Assembly (NCBI GenBank): GCA_949752735.1
Contig: OX457039.1
Coordinates: forward strand, 51,190,562-51,254,561
Origin: Lumbricus terrestris
Taxonomy: Eukaryota; Annelida; Clitellata; Crassiclitellata; Lumbricidae
Reading direction: 5' to 3'
DNA length: 64,000 nucleotides
The notes beneath the pieces were generated by a model. That model searched no databases, had not been told where the DNA came from, and was given only the letters and a program-made list of their open reading frames with translations. The position numbers were made by a program, and so were the translations under genes. Numbering within the stretch: the first letter of the stretch is position 1; each line of letters starts with the position of its first letter. Shown here one piece after another: positions 48,601 to 60,400 of this stretch.

Positions 48601-49689
48601 GGGATGTTATTATAGGTCAAAAATCTTTCTGTATGGACTGTGTTATGAATATCTCTTTGACAGTATTAATAATACTTTGTTCCCAAATAACACTGCAGAT
48701 AACGCCGTGTTTACAATCCACAAAATATTGTTAATAGCCAAGTTAGAGCACGTTTATGTGCTCTGAAAAGACCAAAGCAAACAAAATGTCCCAACATCTG
48801 GCTCGCCAAATCCTACACCATTTTCTTTTGGTGTCAACATTTATATCTTGACAGCTTAGAATACTGTAAAATTAATGTGCCGGTGATATATTACAGCGCA
48901 ATTGCCGTTTGTCATGGTCACACTATTCATAGCTGTCAGCCAACTAAACGACTCACTGTTGAATCAAGGGATTAACTTGCTGACCGATGGTCTGGTCACT
49001 CAATGACTGACCACTCCATGACTGACCACTCCACAAGTCGTCTACTCGTCTACTTAAAAGCCAACTTTATTTCACCAACTCAAGTCGTGTTTATCGCAGT
49101 CTTAAGAAGCATTTTTGCCGGCCAGTGTCCAACTTAACTGGAATTTTATTACTTCCCCGTCGTGTTTGACTATCTGTTCGTTTGCTCTGTCATTTTATAA
49201 CTTTCCTTTAACTAAATTTGAGTCAAAAGGCAATCCACTTTCCCCAATTGATCAGTGGCTTTCAAGTAGAGTTATAGTTTTAACACATTGGATATTAGAT
49301 AAAATTTATCTTTTTCTGCAATGGAATGGTTCGCATACGTGAACATGCTTTTGACAATGTCGAGCAATGAGTTGATGCAGTCAATTTAATACAGAGGTGT
49401 AATTCTTCCACATTGTGCTTGCCTCCAAGCAGTTTCCTTGTCTTGCCTTAGTGGCATTAATATACCGGTTCACGGGCAGCTGGCAGTCATCTGCTATCCA
49501 TTTATTTTGTAAACAGTGTATCTGTTCACAGGGACTAAACATTAATCTTATATGTGATTCTAAAAGGGCACGTAGATCTAATATCAATCAGTTTCTACTC
49601 AACATGATCCAGCAGCAAGTCAAAACAGAAGAGGGATGATCAAAGAGACATTGTAGAGCAGTAGCATGGTTCAGTACACTCGACAACCT

Positions 49690-49741
49690 AAGGAAGAACA
49701 TAAGAACAAGAACATAAGAACGTAAGGAAGAACATAAGAGC
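49690..49741. repeat. GAACATAAGAAC tandem repeat
   Basis: About four copies of AAGAACATAAGA-type words. Confidence 0.85.
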
Positions 49742-50061
49742 GGTGAAATATGGGTGCCTGTCAGAATTCAGTTTGAACTCATACTTCAAAATTGCAATGA
49801 CTGAATTATTTTAAAATTTCTTAGCCAAATCAAGATGAGAAAAGAAGATTTATAGGTTGCCTAGTAAGTGAACTGGTTTGTTGTTTTAAAAAAATTTTGT
49901 ATTGTATAGTCAAGGTAACTCTGAGAATTTAAAAATTCTTTCCGAATCATACTGAGACATTCCTAGTAACACCGTAGTTAGTTTTGAGTTGGAAGCACTG
50001 AAGAATCCAGATTCCATAGTCGAGTCCTTGGATTTATGATGTTGGCATACATGTATATTAT

Positions 50062-50487
50062 CTGCAACGCATCCAAAATTCCTTAGCTCGGGTTGTGCTG
50101 CGTGTCCCACTTCGATCAAGTTCTTCTGTTTTGCTTCATCAGCTGCATTGGCTTCCTGTCGAGTTCAGGATTAAATTTAAATTGGCGTGTTTAACCTACA
50201 AATCCCTCTCCACCGGAACACCCCCCTACCTTCAGTCACTGCTTACTCCTTACATTCCTTCTCGTTACCTGCGATCATCAAACATGGGTCTTTTAGTTGA
50301 ACCTCGATGCAGAACTGTTATGGGCTCGCATGCATTCCATGCCTCTGCTCCCAAAGAATGGAATCTTCTTCCACTCTCTCTTCGTTGCTCAAATTCACTC
50401 CCTACCTTAAAAAACGGCTCAAAACTCACTATTTCTCCGTGGCTTTTAAGTGCTTTAGACCTACTATCTAACTGCATTTTCCTCTGA
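50062..50487 (+). mobile_element. 5'-truncated CR1/L2-like LINE, reverse transcriptase C-terminus
   Basis: An uninterrupted frame of 141 codons reads LQRIQNSLARVVLRVP, then LHQLHWLPVEFRIKFKLACL, TYKSLSTGTPPYLQSLLTPY and APKEWNLLPLSLR, ending with TGA at 50485-50487. This is the well-known C-terminal segment downstream of the reverse transcriptase domain in CR1/L2/Rex-type non-LTR retrotransposons: the LHWLPV motif, PPYL.LL.PY, SRSLRS-like, and AP.LWN.LP. Everything 5' is missing, as expected for target-primed reverse transcription that stopped early. The lack of stops suggests it is not very old. A short 3' UTR may run to the AATAAAATAATAAC at about 50550. It lies in the same orientation as mbl. 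Confidence 0.85.
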
Positions 50488-51120
50488 TGGCTGACTATCC
50501 ACACCTTAGATTCACATTTCGGTGTGGCCTTGTGCACGTAAGAAATTTATGTAATAAAATAATAACAGTAATCTGTGATGAAAATCATAATCTAATATTA
50601 TTTATCAGGTTCCTAACTGTGTGATTAACAGCACTGCCTCAGCATCAACCCGTATTTTTATAGTCTATCTCCTTTGCTTTCAGGTGAATGACTCCCATGC
50701 TATGAAAATATATAATGTGAATTACTGAGAACGTATTATTTACAGAGGTTATTCATATTTGACAGAATCCACAGTATATTCTATAAACCTCTGAGTTCAT
50801 TCAAGATTAAGTCTCAGTGGCAAATCTGAAGTGCGGACCTTTGAACGTAAAAGAATCTGGAAATTTTATTTGCACTTATTGTTTGATTACTGAGATTTTT
50901 TTAGAAATGTTCAGTAGGCCTATATCGCCTACGTGGGCTTGTAGGCATGTACATGCATTTTTTTGTCATCTTGGTTGTCAATTTATCATTGACATCAGTT
51001 TAGAAAATATGAGTTCTAATTTGTAAATTGCTGACTAAAAGTCACATGTTACTGCTTTTTCAGAGTATATCAATGTATAAATTTATATTACAAATGTGTA
51101 TGTAAGCTTATTCAGGTAAC

Positions 51121-51840
51121 AGGACAATAACTCCAGACAGTAACCCCCAGACAATAACTTGTGGGTCAATACCCCTATTCAAAAACCCCTGGACAATAGT
51201 CCCCTATACTGTTATAGTATATACAGTAAAGAGTAGAAATGAAAGAATGACCTAACATCAAGAACTTAATATTGGAAAATTATTAAACAATTAGACACAG
51301 TGTATACATGAAAGATTTGCCTTATGTCAAAACTAAATGACTAATTACTAGAAACAATTAAACAATTGGGCACATGGTAGAAACAAAAAACTTGCCACGC
51401 ATATAAAACTAATTATCAGACAATTATTAGACAATTGGGCACAGAATAGACTTGCACAAATTACCAAACATCCAAAACTAAATATTGGACAAGTTTTCTG
51501 GCTGGCCACAACCATCACAACCTCCAAGGTAAAAGTATGCTGTCTCCAATGTGCGTATTCTGGTCGTAATTGCAACTACAATGTTCTTGACGACTGGGAA
51601 TAGCTCACAGTCTTTCTTTTTACGTTCAATAAATTAATTAGCAATAAATAGTATTTTTCAGTCACATTTGTTTCTCTAATATGTATCCAAAAAATCAATA
51701 TATCATCTGCATGATCATGATACATTATTTCTATATTTATAAAAATGAATATATCAGCATAGGGATTATTGTCCGAATTTTATTTACCTCGGAGGTCATT
51801 GTCCGGGTAGTGTGTGTGTGTGGGTGGTGGTTATTGTCCT
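51121..51840. mobile_element. Putative DNA transposon with GGACAATA subterminal repeats
   Basis: The left end AGGACAATAAC (51121-51131) is inverted at the right end as GTTATTGTCCT (51830-51840). Inside the left end, GACARTAA/GACAATA motifs with CCCC recur (51137, 51151, 51192). Inside the right end, inverted copies ATTATTGTCCG and TCATTGTCCG occur (51766, 51796). The middle (about 51240-51500) is a degenerate tandem repeat of about 72 bp with AATTGGGCACA in successive units. I see no clear target duplication and cannot name the superfamily. Confidence 0.6.
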
Positions 51841-51885
51841 AGAAGCGTATTACCATTAAAAGCACTTGACAGTGAGTAGTTATAA

Positions 51886-52153
51886 ATTAGTTTCACAGAA
51901 ATAATACTCTTAGTTTATTTGCATGGATGAAGAATAGCTTATCCAAGAGTCCACAATGAGACAGAATACAGAATGAAATATTTATTACTTAATATATATA
52001 TATATATATACTACTTAATATATATATACAAAAATATATATAACCACAAATATTTTAACATAAAAACATCATTCTGTATTCTGTCTCACTGTGGACTCTT
52101 GGATATGCTATTCTTCTTCCATGCAAATAAACTAAGGATATATTTCTGTGAAA

Positions 52154-52158
<5 letters not shown>
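51886..52158. mobile_element. Foldback/long hairpin element
   Basis: The left arm 51886-51975 and right arm 52070-52158 are inverted copies about 94% identical: ATTAGTTTCACAGAAATA at the outside, then TAGTTTATTTGCATGGA, TCCAAGAGTCCACA, and GACAGAATACAGAATG at the inside. The loop is about 94 nt and AT-rich. It could be a MITE or a local inverted duplication. In the intronic RNA it would make a nearly perfect 90-bp duplex. Confidence 0.9.

Positions 52159-52246
<88 letters not shown>
52159..52246. repeat. (AT)n(AG)n compound microsatellite
   Basis: About 18 AT units followed by about 26 AG units, adjoining the hairpin's right arm. Confidence 0.97.
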
Positions 52247-52249
<3 letters not shown>

Positions 52250-53351
52250 ATAGGGGCATTGGGTTCTTGTCAAAAGTAGAATATTTTATTTTCTGCTGTT
52301 CCTGGCTTGTGGCATTTTTCTTTCACATAAATTCTTTTATTCTTCTCATGTGAAGTACTTTTACATGTTCTGTGCCTCGCATGTTAAAAAATCATACGGC
52401 TGCATCTATCGCTGAGAACTCCAGTTGGTGTTATGTTTGCAATCTCAGCTGCAATGTAATCATCATTTGTGTGTGTGTGCTTGATTTTTATCCTTGCTGT
52501 CTTCCTCCAATTCTGCCATAGAATTTCTTCTTGAGACAAGAATAATTCAATGTTTTAAATCTGATAACCTTAATTTTGTAATATATACTTTTACTTTGTG
52601 TGCGATAAGCATTTGCGACCAATGTATCATCAGATTGGCTTTCTTCAGAAATTCCTAATTGGGATGTGCCATGATGACTTTTAAGCTTATTTGCGAGCAT
52701 TTGGCTGACTTGTTAGTGATTTGTCCCTTGCCAGATTTCCAACTTTTACCTCTTGCAAGTGAAGAACTGGGTGGCAGCATATCACTGTGTGGACAATCAG
52801 AAGAAAATAAATGGCAAAGGAAGTGGATGGGTTGTACAGGAAATTGTCACTTGTTTTTCCATTCATATCTAAATGGGAAAGTGACAAGAAAAGGACAAAG
52901 AGATGGTGATCTCTCTTTGTTTGTGATATGTGTAACTGTTACTGGACTTGTACTGATTAACTATGTTGGCGCTCCTGCATGATAGGCCAATCGTGGTCCT
53001 GGTTTGACATGAAAACTCATGTTCAAACTATTTCTACCAAGATTTGCTGAATGAAGAACACCAGATAAAATACATAGCACCAATCTCAAATCAAGTAATA
53101 ACAGACAGAAACTGAAAGAATGGAAAGTTCAACAGATGGCAGTTTCTAATTATGGTAGAACAGCAGTTTTCGCCTATTTCTTGAGCTGTCCTTGTTTATT
53201 GGTTGCTTATAAGAAAAAAATGGACTCGTATTAGATATGCATTCCTTCTCTGTTAACCCTTTGCATGTCAGATATTATTAGCATGAAGTCCGGAAAGAGA
53301 GTTATGAACAGTTATTCTTTGGCCTATCTTTATCATAAACTCTAAATTTTG

Positions 53352-53412
53352 AAAGCGCTACTCTAAAGCTAAGTGCTGAGCCCCAGCTTATTCATGAGCG
53401 CTATGTCATATT
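53352..53412 (+). repeat. Dispersed repeat fragment, family B copy 3
   Basis: GAAAGCGCTACTCTAAAGC, AAGTGCTGAGCCCCAGCTTA and TTCATGAGCGC match the family B core. Confidence 0.65.
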
Positions 53413-54045
53413 AGAGGAACACCACAAGAGCATGCAAGGAGATCTGTGGGACAGCAAGTATTAGACATGAGCACAAATTGATTTAGCATGGAATAATAAC
53501 AAAACTGGGTGAATGAGATGCTGGATGGATTTGCACTGTCATGTGACTGTTGCACATTAAAATATTATTCATAATGGATTATAATTGTTCATAACAAAAT
53601 AATTGTTCTTTAAAGTTTGCCTTTTCGATAATTGTTGCATCAGTTTACAGCAATTGAAAGAGTCAGAGTGAGTCATTTAGAACAACTGAATCTGTCATTT
53701 TGTTGCTCACACATAACATTTGAATTATGGACCATCAACCTTATGATGATAACATTATGATAACATTATGATAACGTTGCAATAGGAGTCATTGGTTTGG
53801 ATCCCTCAGTCACTCACCATCGGCAAGCAAGTTCATTTAAATGGTCTAAATGGAAATAACATCATGGTGTGTCTAATGTCTATGAAGAAATTAAAACTCA
53901 CTAGACACTTTCCTTTATTATGTTTTTATGATGTCTAGGTGACCACCAACTGGCACAAGTCAATTACTTTTAAGGTGACAGTTAATACATAGCTGTTCTA
54001 TGCATAGAAATGTATTACATGTGGACAGGCAGACACATATGCACA

Positions 54046-54086
54046 CAACACCACACACACACACACATATGCACACACACACATAT

Positions 54087-54121
<35 letters not shown>

Positions 54122-54170
54122 CACGCAGACACATATGCACATACACACACAACACCACACACACATGCAT

Positions 54171-54222
<52 letters not shown>
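54046..54222. repeat. (CA)n with (TA)n tail
   Basis: CACACA repeats with CATATGCACA interruptions, ending in about ten AT units. All reading frames here are low-complexity artefacts. Confidence 0.97.
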
Positions 54223-54223
<1 letters not shown>

Positions 54224-54615
54224 CATAATATACTGGCACATATGTTGTTACAGGGACCTGTAAATTTTCAACCAGGCTTTTGGGTTTGATTTGTGTTCTT
54301 TTACAGAGTGTGCTCAGTATGTGACTGGCTTTGTCTTCTATCAGGAAGGCAGAGTCTGGTTGTGTCTAGTGTGGTAGTTGCTTGGATTTCCATGCTAAAA
54401 CTTCAGGATGCACAGTGCTAGGTGGCAACATTAACAATTGCAAATATGTAATTATAGCGCACTTCATTTGAGATTCATATGAGATGATTTTCACTGGGTG
54501 GTATAAATTGATTGCAAAATAATGAAGACCATATAAAAGAGACTGATGAGATTGAAAACCAATGATTCTAATGGCCAAGAAAGTTTTGTGGTGCCATCTG
54601 AATATTGTTGAGTCA

Positions 54616-54690
54616 GAGAGTTCTTTTGTTTAAGTTGGTTCTTTTGTTTAAGTTGGTTCTTTTGTTTAAGTTGGTTCTTTTGTTTAAGTT
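54616..54690. repeat. 18-bp minisatellite, about 4 copies
   Basis: Unit TTCTTTTGTTTAAGTTGG in tandem. Confidence 0.95.
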
Positions 54691-54721
54691 GCATGTGTGT
54701 CAACTTAGTGCTTCTAATAAA

Positions 54722-54808
54722 CATTGATTGACTGATTGATTGATGGATGAATTGATTGACTGATTGACTGACTGGTTGATTGATTGGTTGATTGATTGAT
54801 TGATTGAT
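54722..54808. repeat. (TGAT)n-rich tract
   Basis: GATTGACTGATTGATTGATGG-like repeats of a TGAT/TGAC tetranucleotide. Confidence 0.93.
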
Positions 54809-57570
54809 TCTGCACGTTCATCATTTGGCACGGTGTTTTTGTGGTTTGCTTTGCACATTCACATCTGTGTCCAGAGATTCTATTTTATATTTTACTCTCT
54901 GCAAACTGCTCAAACATTTAATGGTAGTTTATAGTATTATAAATGGCAGACCAATTTCTGCATTTACATATGAATTACCTAGGAATTTACATAAGAATAG
55001 GCGTATGTTTAAATTACATATCCAGAAAACTCAAGTTTGTGAGCATACACACTGATGGGCACTTTTAGCTACCTACTGGTTAAGTAGTTGATGCCCATCA
55101 TTAGGCATGCATTTATGCAATCATCACTGTTGTGTATATGTATACCCAATAAAACTGATGGCATATATTTTCATACTCATTTTGTATGTAGAATAATTCA
55201 TACATTGTTTTCGCCACAAGAAATCTACCAAACAAAATAATCCAGCTTTAGTGCGGGATTTTTCCCTTTTGGGTTGACTCTTGACTTCCAGTTAAATTGC
55301 TGTGAATATCATTTGGTTCTGATCTCCGCTATTCGTGTTATTCATCTGATGTTGATGCTCAGCCAATGATTCGCATCAAGAGTTCAAATTCTATGTAAGT
55401 AAGTGAATAGCTTTTATTTGCGATGGACAAGTGCACATGCTTTACATTGTACGCAGCGATTGCTTACTTTTGAAGTAAACTATAACGCTAGCGGATTATA
55501 AAGTCACACGTGCACAGCTGAATATAGCTAAAGATGCATTGATTGTCAAAACTGTATTTAAACAATTTAGATTTAGCAACAGGCAGCATGAAAGGATGCT
55601 CAGTATTATCACTGCATCACTGCATGTGTGAATTTAGTTATGCTGTTGCTAGTACATGCTGAGTTAACTTTTAAATAAAGTAATAACAGTGACTGATTTA
55701 TTGAGCAGAGACCATTGAAACTAACTGAAACTTAAGAAAAGACAAAGGTGTGGCATTAGCTAACTCATCAGGCAGCTCCAGACCCTGTTGTGACAGAGGA
55801 GATTATTGCTGGAAGGACTTTGGAGTGAACTCTGGGCTGGTGTAATTTTTAAACAGTCAACAGCATCACACCCAAGGGATGATCTAGAATGTTTGTCTTC
55901 CAAAAATTGATCATCGGTCCCTATATATGAGATATCAGTCAATATATCAGTCAGTCAGTCTGGCCCATCTGTCTCTCCCTGGGTTGATGGATTGGCTTTG
56001 GCTAAAATTGACCGAATCATATTCTGCACATGTCTGGAAAAGATGAACATTGCGATGACTTTGAGTTGAGCATTCAGATGCTGAACATAGATAGCACTGT
56101 GACCTTTGTCTCCCAATGTTTTTTTGGTGTTGTCTGACTTGGCCAGTCCACTTCACACTCACACCTTGCACGTGCTTCTAACGTTTAAGGTGTTGGTTCT
56201 GGCAAGATGTTATTTTATGGAAAGTGGGACCTCGAATGGCAGCCGAAACGTTGCCTGGGAAGCTGACGCCTAATATTTCTCTCATCTGTCTAGCGAATAA
56301 AGAGTAGAGGCACCGACCATCTTAACAGTCCGTGCAACGATTTATTCTGATTGATTTTTCCAAACCAGTTCCAGGATCATGCCCTCTGGTAGTTTCTCTG
56401 CTGCATTAGCTTCACTCGATGCAATATTGCAATTAAGGCAGTAATCCTGCAGATCCTACGAGATATACTGTGAACCGAGTTTCTCGTATTTACTTTCTTC
56501 GTCTACTAAAGATCCCTAAAACTCCCAAGATCAGGAAAAGGAAATTAATATAACGTTTTTTACCCGTTTGACGAAGGCAGAATGCCGGAGTTGGACAGGA
56601 TTGACATGCGAGTAGATTTTGTGTAGAAGGAATCAACAAAGTCTGTAAATGTCAATATTTACCACCTGAATTTGCTTGAGTGTTATTTGATTATGCAAAA
56701 TTAGTTCTCAACTGCAAAATAATTGTTTTGATATGACTTTACTTGAGATAGAATTGTGTTCATAGTCTCTTGAATTGTAACATTTTTAAAGTGTCTTTGA
56801 ATTGCTCTGATACCTAAAGAAAATACATAAAATTTGAATCCTATATGTTGAATATGAATGATATTATTTGCTCTTTACAGAACTGTAACTGTGCAAATAT
56901 GCAGAGCAGAGCAGCGTTGCTTTACTCCACTTGATCCCATGAACCTGTGATTTTATAACTTCTGCTGCTCCTTGCGAAGTTCTTTCTCTTGGGTGTTCTT
57001 TACGTTGTTTATCATTTGTTTTGAATTCTTTGCTGTTGGGTATCAATACATCTTCTGTTTCTGGATGAGAAAATATGCTGACAGAAAAACGTTATTATGC
57101 GCCTTCCTTTGAGTCACATCTGCCTGTCTGTCTCACTGCTGCATATTGATACAGACTTACACAGATATGACAGAACAGCATAGTATTTATGTCATGGTAT
57201 ACTGAAAGATGGGCCTATTGCCCTATTGAAAAGTCATGCCATACAGTGCATGAGTAAGACTGATTAGAGTACATTAACTGCAGTTCATTGAACCACACCA
57301 CAGTTGCCCTGAAGACATATGGCAAAACATATGAGATCAGATTCATGTTGATGGCTCTGGTATTGGTATGTACTGGTTACTATTGGTGGGAATTTTTTTT
57401 CCAAGTACTTACAAATTACTGGCTGAGATGTTCACCTCTTCTCTTACAGAAATGTGACCCGTTCTCTGCGTTGTTAGGACGTCAAGTTAGAATGATCCTA
57501 TAAGAGCTTGCTTACTGTAAATCTGATAAATTTCAACATTCATTTGGCTGCTCTGTTGAAAATACATCTG

Positions 57571-57776
57571 CCACCTGTCGCTATACAGCACCTGTAGCTA
57601 TTCAGCACCTGTAGCTTTGTAGCACCTGTCACTATGCAGCACCTGTAGCTATGCAGCACCTGCAGCTATGCAGCACCTGTAGATATGTAACACTTGAAGC
57701 TATGTAGCGCCTGTAGCTTTGTAGCACCTATTGCTATGTAGCACCTGTAGCTATGCAGCACCTGTAGCTACTCTTT
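57571..57776. repeat. 17-bp minisatellite, about 11-12 copies
   Basis: Unit near GCTATGCAGCACCTGTA, with substitutions at the GCT/TTT/TGT/ATT positions in most units. Confidence 0.95.
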
Positions 57777-58159
57777 CGTCTTGTTTTCATAGTCTCGTTA
57801 TTCTTTCAGCCCTGCTATTCTCTGCTATTAATAGTTTCCTCCGATAAGCAAGGTGATGGTTTCCTTTCTGAACATTTAGGTTTTTTAAAACCATAGAACT
57901 TTAGAACTTTAACATTAAATCAGTGTTCCACATTGGCTCACTAAGATGTTTGTGATGGCTCTTATAAGCTTGTAAGATATGGTGCTCTCTTGTGATGGTG
58001 CACACTCAAAATTTGCCATTGTTTTTTGTGATTTTTAATTTTCTACCTTTATCATTGACTGCAAATTTGTTATGATGTATTTAGTATGAATCGGATACTA
58101 ACGACTCATTTAAATTTGCTTCGATTGTATTTCAGACAAGCTCCTAAACCTCTGGAAGT

Positions 58160-58184
58160 TAATCAATCAATCAATCAATCAATC
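58160..58184. repeat. (AATC)n microsatellite with element-like 3' flank
   Basis: Six AATC units followed by AGAATTTATATAGCACCCTT, a phrase resembling the 3' ends of invertebrate SINE-like repeats. Confidence 0.9.
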
Positions 58185-58609
58185 AGAATTTATATAGCAC
58201 CCTTTCAAGGTACCCACTCAGAGGCGCATAGATCAAATGTTCTGTTATTTACTGTAGGATAGCTAGCAAGGGTTTTTGGTTTTTATTCAGCTTAACCAAT
58301 TTTTTGAAGGCTAAATAGAATATCTTGAATTACCTAACAATTCCATAAGTTTTTTAAAACCAAAATATGGATGATTACATGAGCAGTAATCAGGATTGCA
58401 TTTTGTTTGAGTTGATGGCCGATCTATATAATTATATTCGTAACTTTTGTTTGGATCTTTCTGAAATAAATTTAACTTAATATGATTGTAATTTTAAATG
58501 ATAACTGAGTACAATTTCTCCCCCTGTATGATAAAAAAACCTGGTTCCTTTGCATCTAATGCAAACTTCACTTGAAAAGGCTGGTGACTACTAATAGAAA
58601 GACACTTGT

Positions 58610-58818
58610 GGGGCGCGGTGGTGTAGTGGTGGCGTCGTTGCCTTGAAGCCGGAAGCTTCAAAGTTTGAATCCACCTCAAGTCGCCGCGTAAGGACCTTGG
58701 CAAGTCCTTCACTCGCAATTGCTCAGCGCTTTGGCGTGAAACTCTGATGCAGTGTCCGCTCTGCAGTCGGGAGCGCCTCTGAGTAGTGAGCTTGAAGGGG
58801 CGCTATAACAAGTGCGCA
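58610..58818 (+). mobile_element. tRNA-derived SINE, family A copy 3
   Basis: The most regular copy. Box-A-like TGGTGTAGTGG is at 58619-58629, with a box B (AGTTTGAATCC) carrying two changes near 58662. Then CACCTCAAGTCGCCGCGTA, CTCGCAATTGCTCAGCGCTT, GTGAAACTCTGATGCAGTGT, and GAAGGGGCGCTATAACAAGT at the 3' end. It shares every block with the copies at 10905 and 23962. The decayed box B suggests this copy itself is not an active source. Confidence 0.88.
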
Positions 58819-59257
58819 TACAAACAAGCTATAATCATTGTTTTTCCTTAACATTCTACTCTTGATATCCTGATCATATCCATCTACCATCCAATGCATC
58901 TTATGCATTCTTATATTTCCTTATGAGTCATGCATTGTCTTGGATGGAGATGGTGTGGCACTGATAAAGCTTAATTGCCTTGGTTTTTGTTCGCTGTGTC
59001 AACTTGTTACTATCGGCATGATAAAGAGCTCTCACTGCCATTCAGTTGTGAACTTAAGACTTGTTGGTGTCATTCAGTTACTCTGTTCTAATGCTAGGAC
59101 ATGTTTTGTCGTTTATGTCTACATCTAAGACTTATCAATGTCGTTTTTCTACTCATGTTAGAGACTTGTAAACATTGTTGACATCTAAAATTATATTTAC
59201 AGTGAACACAGCTATGTAAACTTTGGACGACTACATGTAGTGTAATAAATTAGTTAT

Positions 59258-59465
59258 ATATTCTTGTAGATGTTTTTAGATGTATAGCATTGACGTCTAA
59301 CATGCTAATATGCACCTTGACATATTCTTGTAGATATTTTGGATGTATAATTTTCATGTATATTATACAAATATACACCCTTAGCATGTTCTTACAATAT
59401 CCAACTAATGTCTAATTATATAGATGTACACCTTAACGTGGACCTATTCTTATAGATGTTCAGTG
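59258..59465. repeat. Degenerate minisatellite, unit about 64 bp
   Basis: ATATTCTTGTAGATRT-like words recur at 59258, 59322, 59386 (ATGTTCTTACAATAT) and about 59443 (CTATTCTTATAGATGT). Between them are TAACATGCTAATATGCACCTT-like blocks, about 3.5 diverged copies in all. Confidence 0.6.
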
Positions 59466-59477
59466 ATGATATAGTCT

Positions 59478-59577
59478 GTGGAGGATAATGAATTACCCCA
59501 GGGAATAACATCCAGGGGATAATGTTCATAGGGATAATGTCCGCGGGATTATGTCCGGGGGGATTATGTCCGTTTAC
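59478..59577. repeat. GGATAATGTCC-type repeat cluster
   Basis: About six copies of GGGATAATGTCC/GGGATTATGTCC words within 100 bp. They resemble, inverted, the GGACAATA subterminal repeats of the element at 51121-51840. This may be one end of a related element whose partner end I cannot find. Confidence 0.6.
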
Positions 59578-59777
59578 CGTGGCATTGATGATTGTAGTGG
59601 TGTTATCGAGGGTAATAAGTACGATGATGATACTAATGTTAAATTAGTTCTGCAATGAACGAGCAGTTGGTGCTTAAAACTACCTGTGGCAGATCATCTC
59701 GTAAGACTGCATGCGCTGAAGTAACATCAGACTGCAGTGTAAATTTTGTATGCAGTCAAAGAAAGTTTATATATAAT

Positions 59778-60178
59778 CAGGGCTGTACTCAAGGGTATAC
59801 GCGGGTATACAGCGTATACTCACCTTCGTGAAAAATGACAGCATGTTCTCACCTTAAAAAATGATACATACACGGGCGCCGGGCATACAGTGTATACTCA
59901 CCTCAGTAAGACCAAGTGGGTATACGCAGGGAAAAATTGCGATTTCCGAAGGCCAAAAATCATGAAATTGGAGCGTTTTGAAAGTTTTCCGGGCGAAAAA
60001 ATCGAGAAAAAGCTTCCAACGACTAAAAAAAGGTTGTCAGAAATTTCGGTGACTGAAAGTAAAAAAAAGTTGTCAGAATTTTGATGACTAAAAAAAGTCG
60101 TCAGAATTTTTTGGCCCAAAAAAGTCGATTTTTTCGGCGGCAGTGTGTACTCTCCTCAAAAGTTCTGAGTACAGCCTG
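59778..60178. mobile_element. hAT-like MITE, 401 bp
   Basis: The left end CAGGGCTGTACTCA (59778-59791) is matched by the inverted right end CAGGCTGTACTCA (60166-60178), identical except for one missing G. The flanking 8-mers TATATAAT and TATATAAA agree at 7 of 8. Inside the left end, GTATACTCACC and GGGTATACGC words repeat; towards the right end, AAAGTYGTCAGAATTT repeats three times. It ends 284 bp before the second mbl coding exon. Confidence 0.83.
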
Positions 60179-60400
60179 TATATAAATTGACAGAACAGTT
60201 TGAGTGCTTATCTGATCAGATACCATGCTGACAAACAGTTTGGTCTTTTGGAAATATTTTGCTAAACAGAAACATAAATTTTGAATGCAAAACAACGTCT
60301 TTGCCAGTGAATGCAGCCAGACTCGAATGTTAATGGTGAAAAAACTTACAGACAGCATAAATAAGATGAAGCACAGAACCGTGGAACATGTGACAACTTT

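Noticed and set aside
53960..54263. Five overlapping Cys/Val or His/Thr-rich frames
   Set aside because: All are translations of a CA/GT microsatellite.
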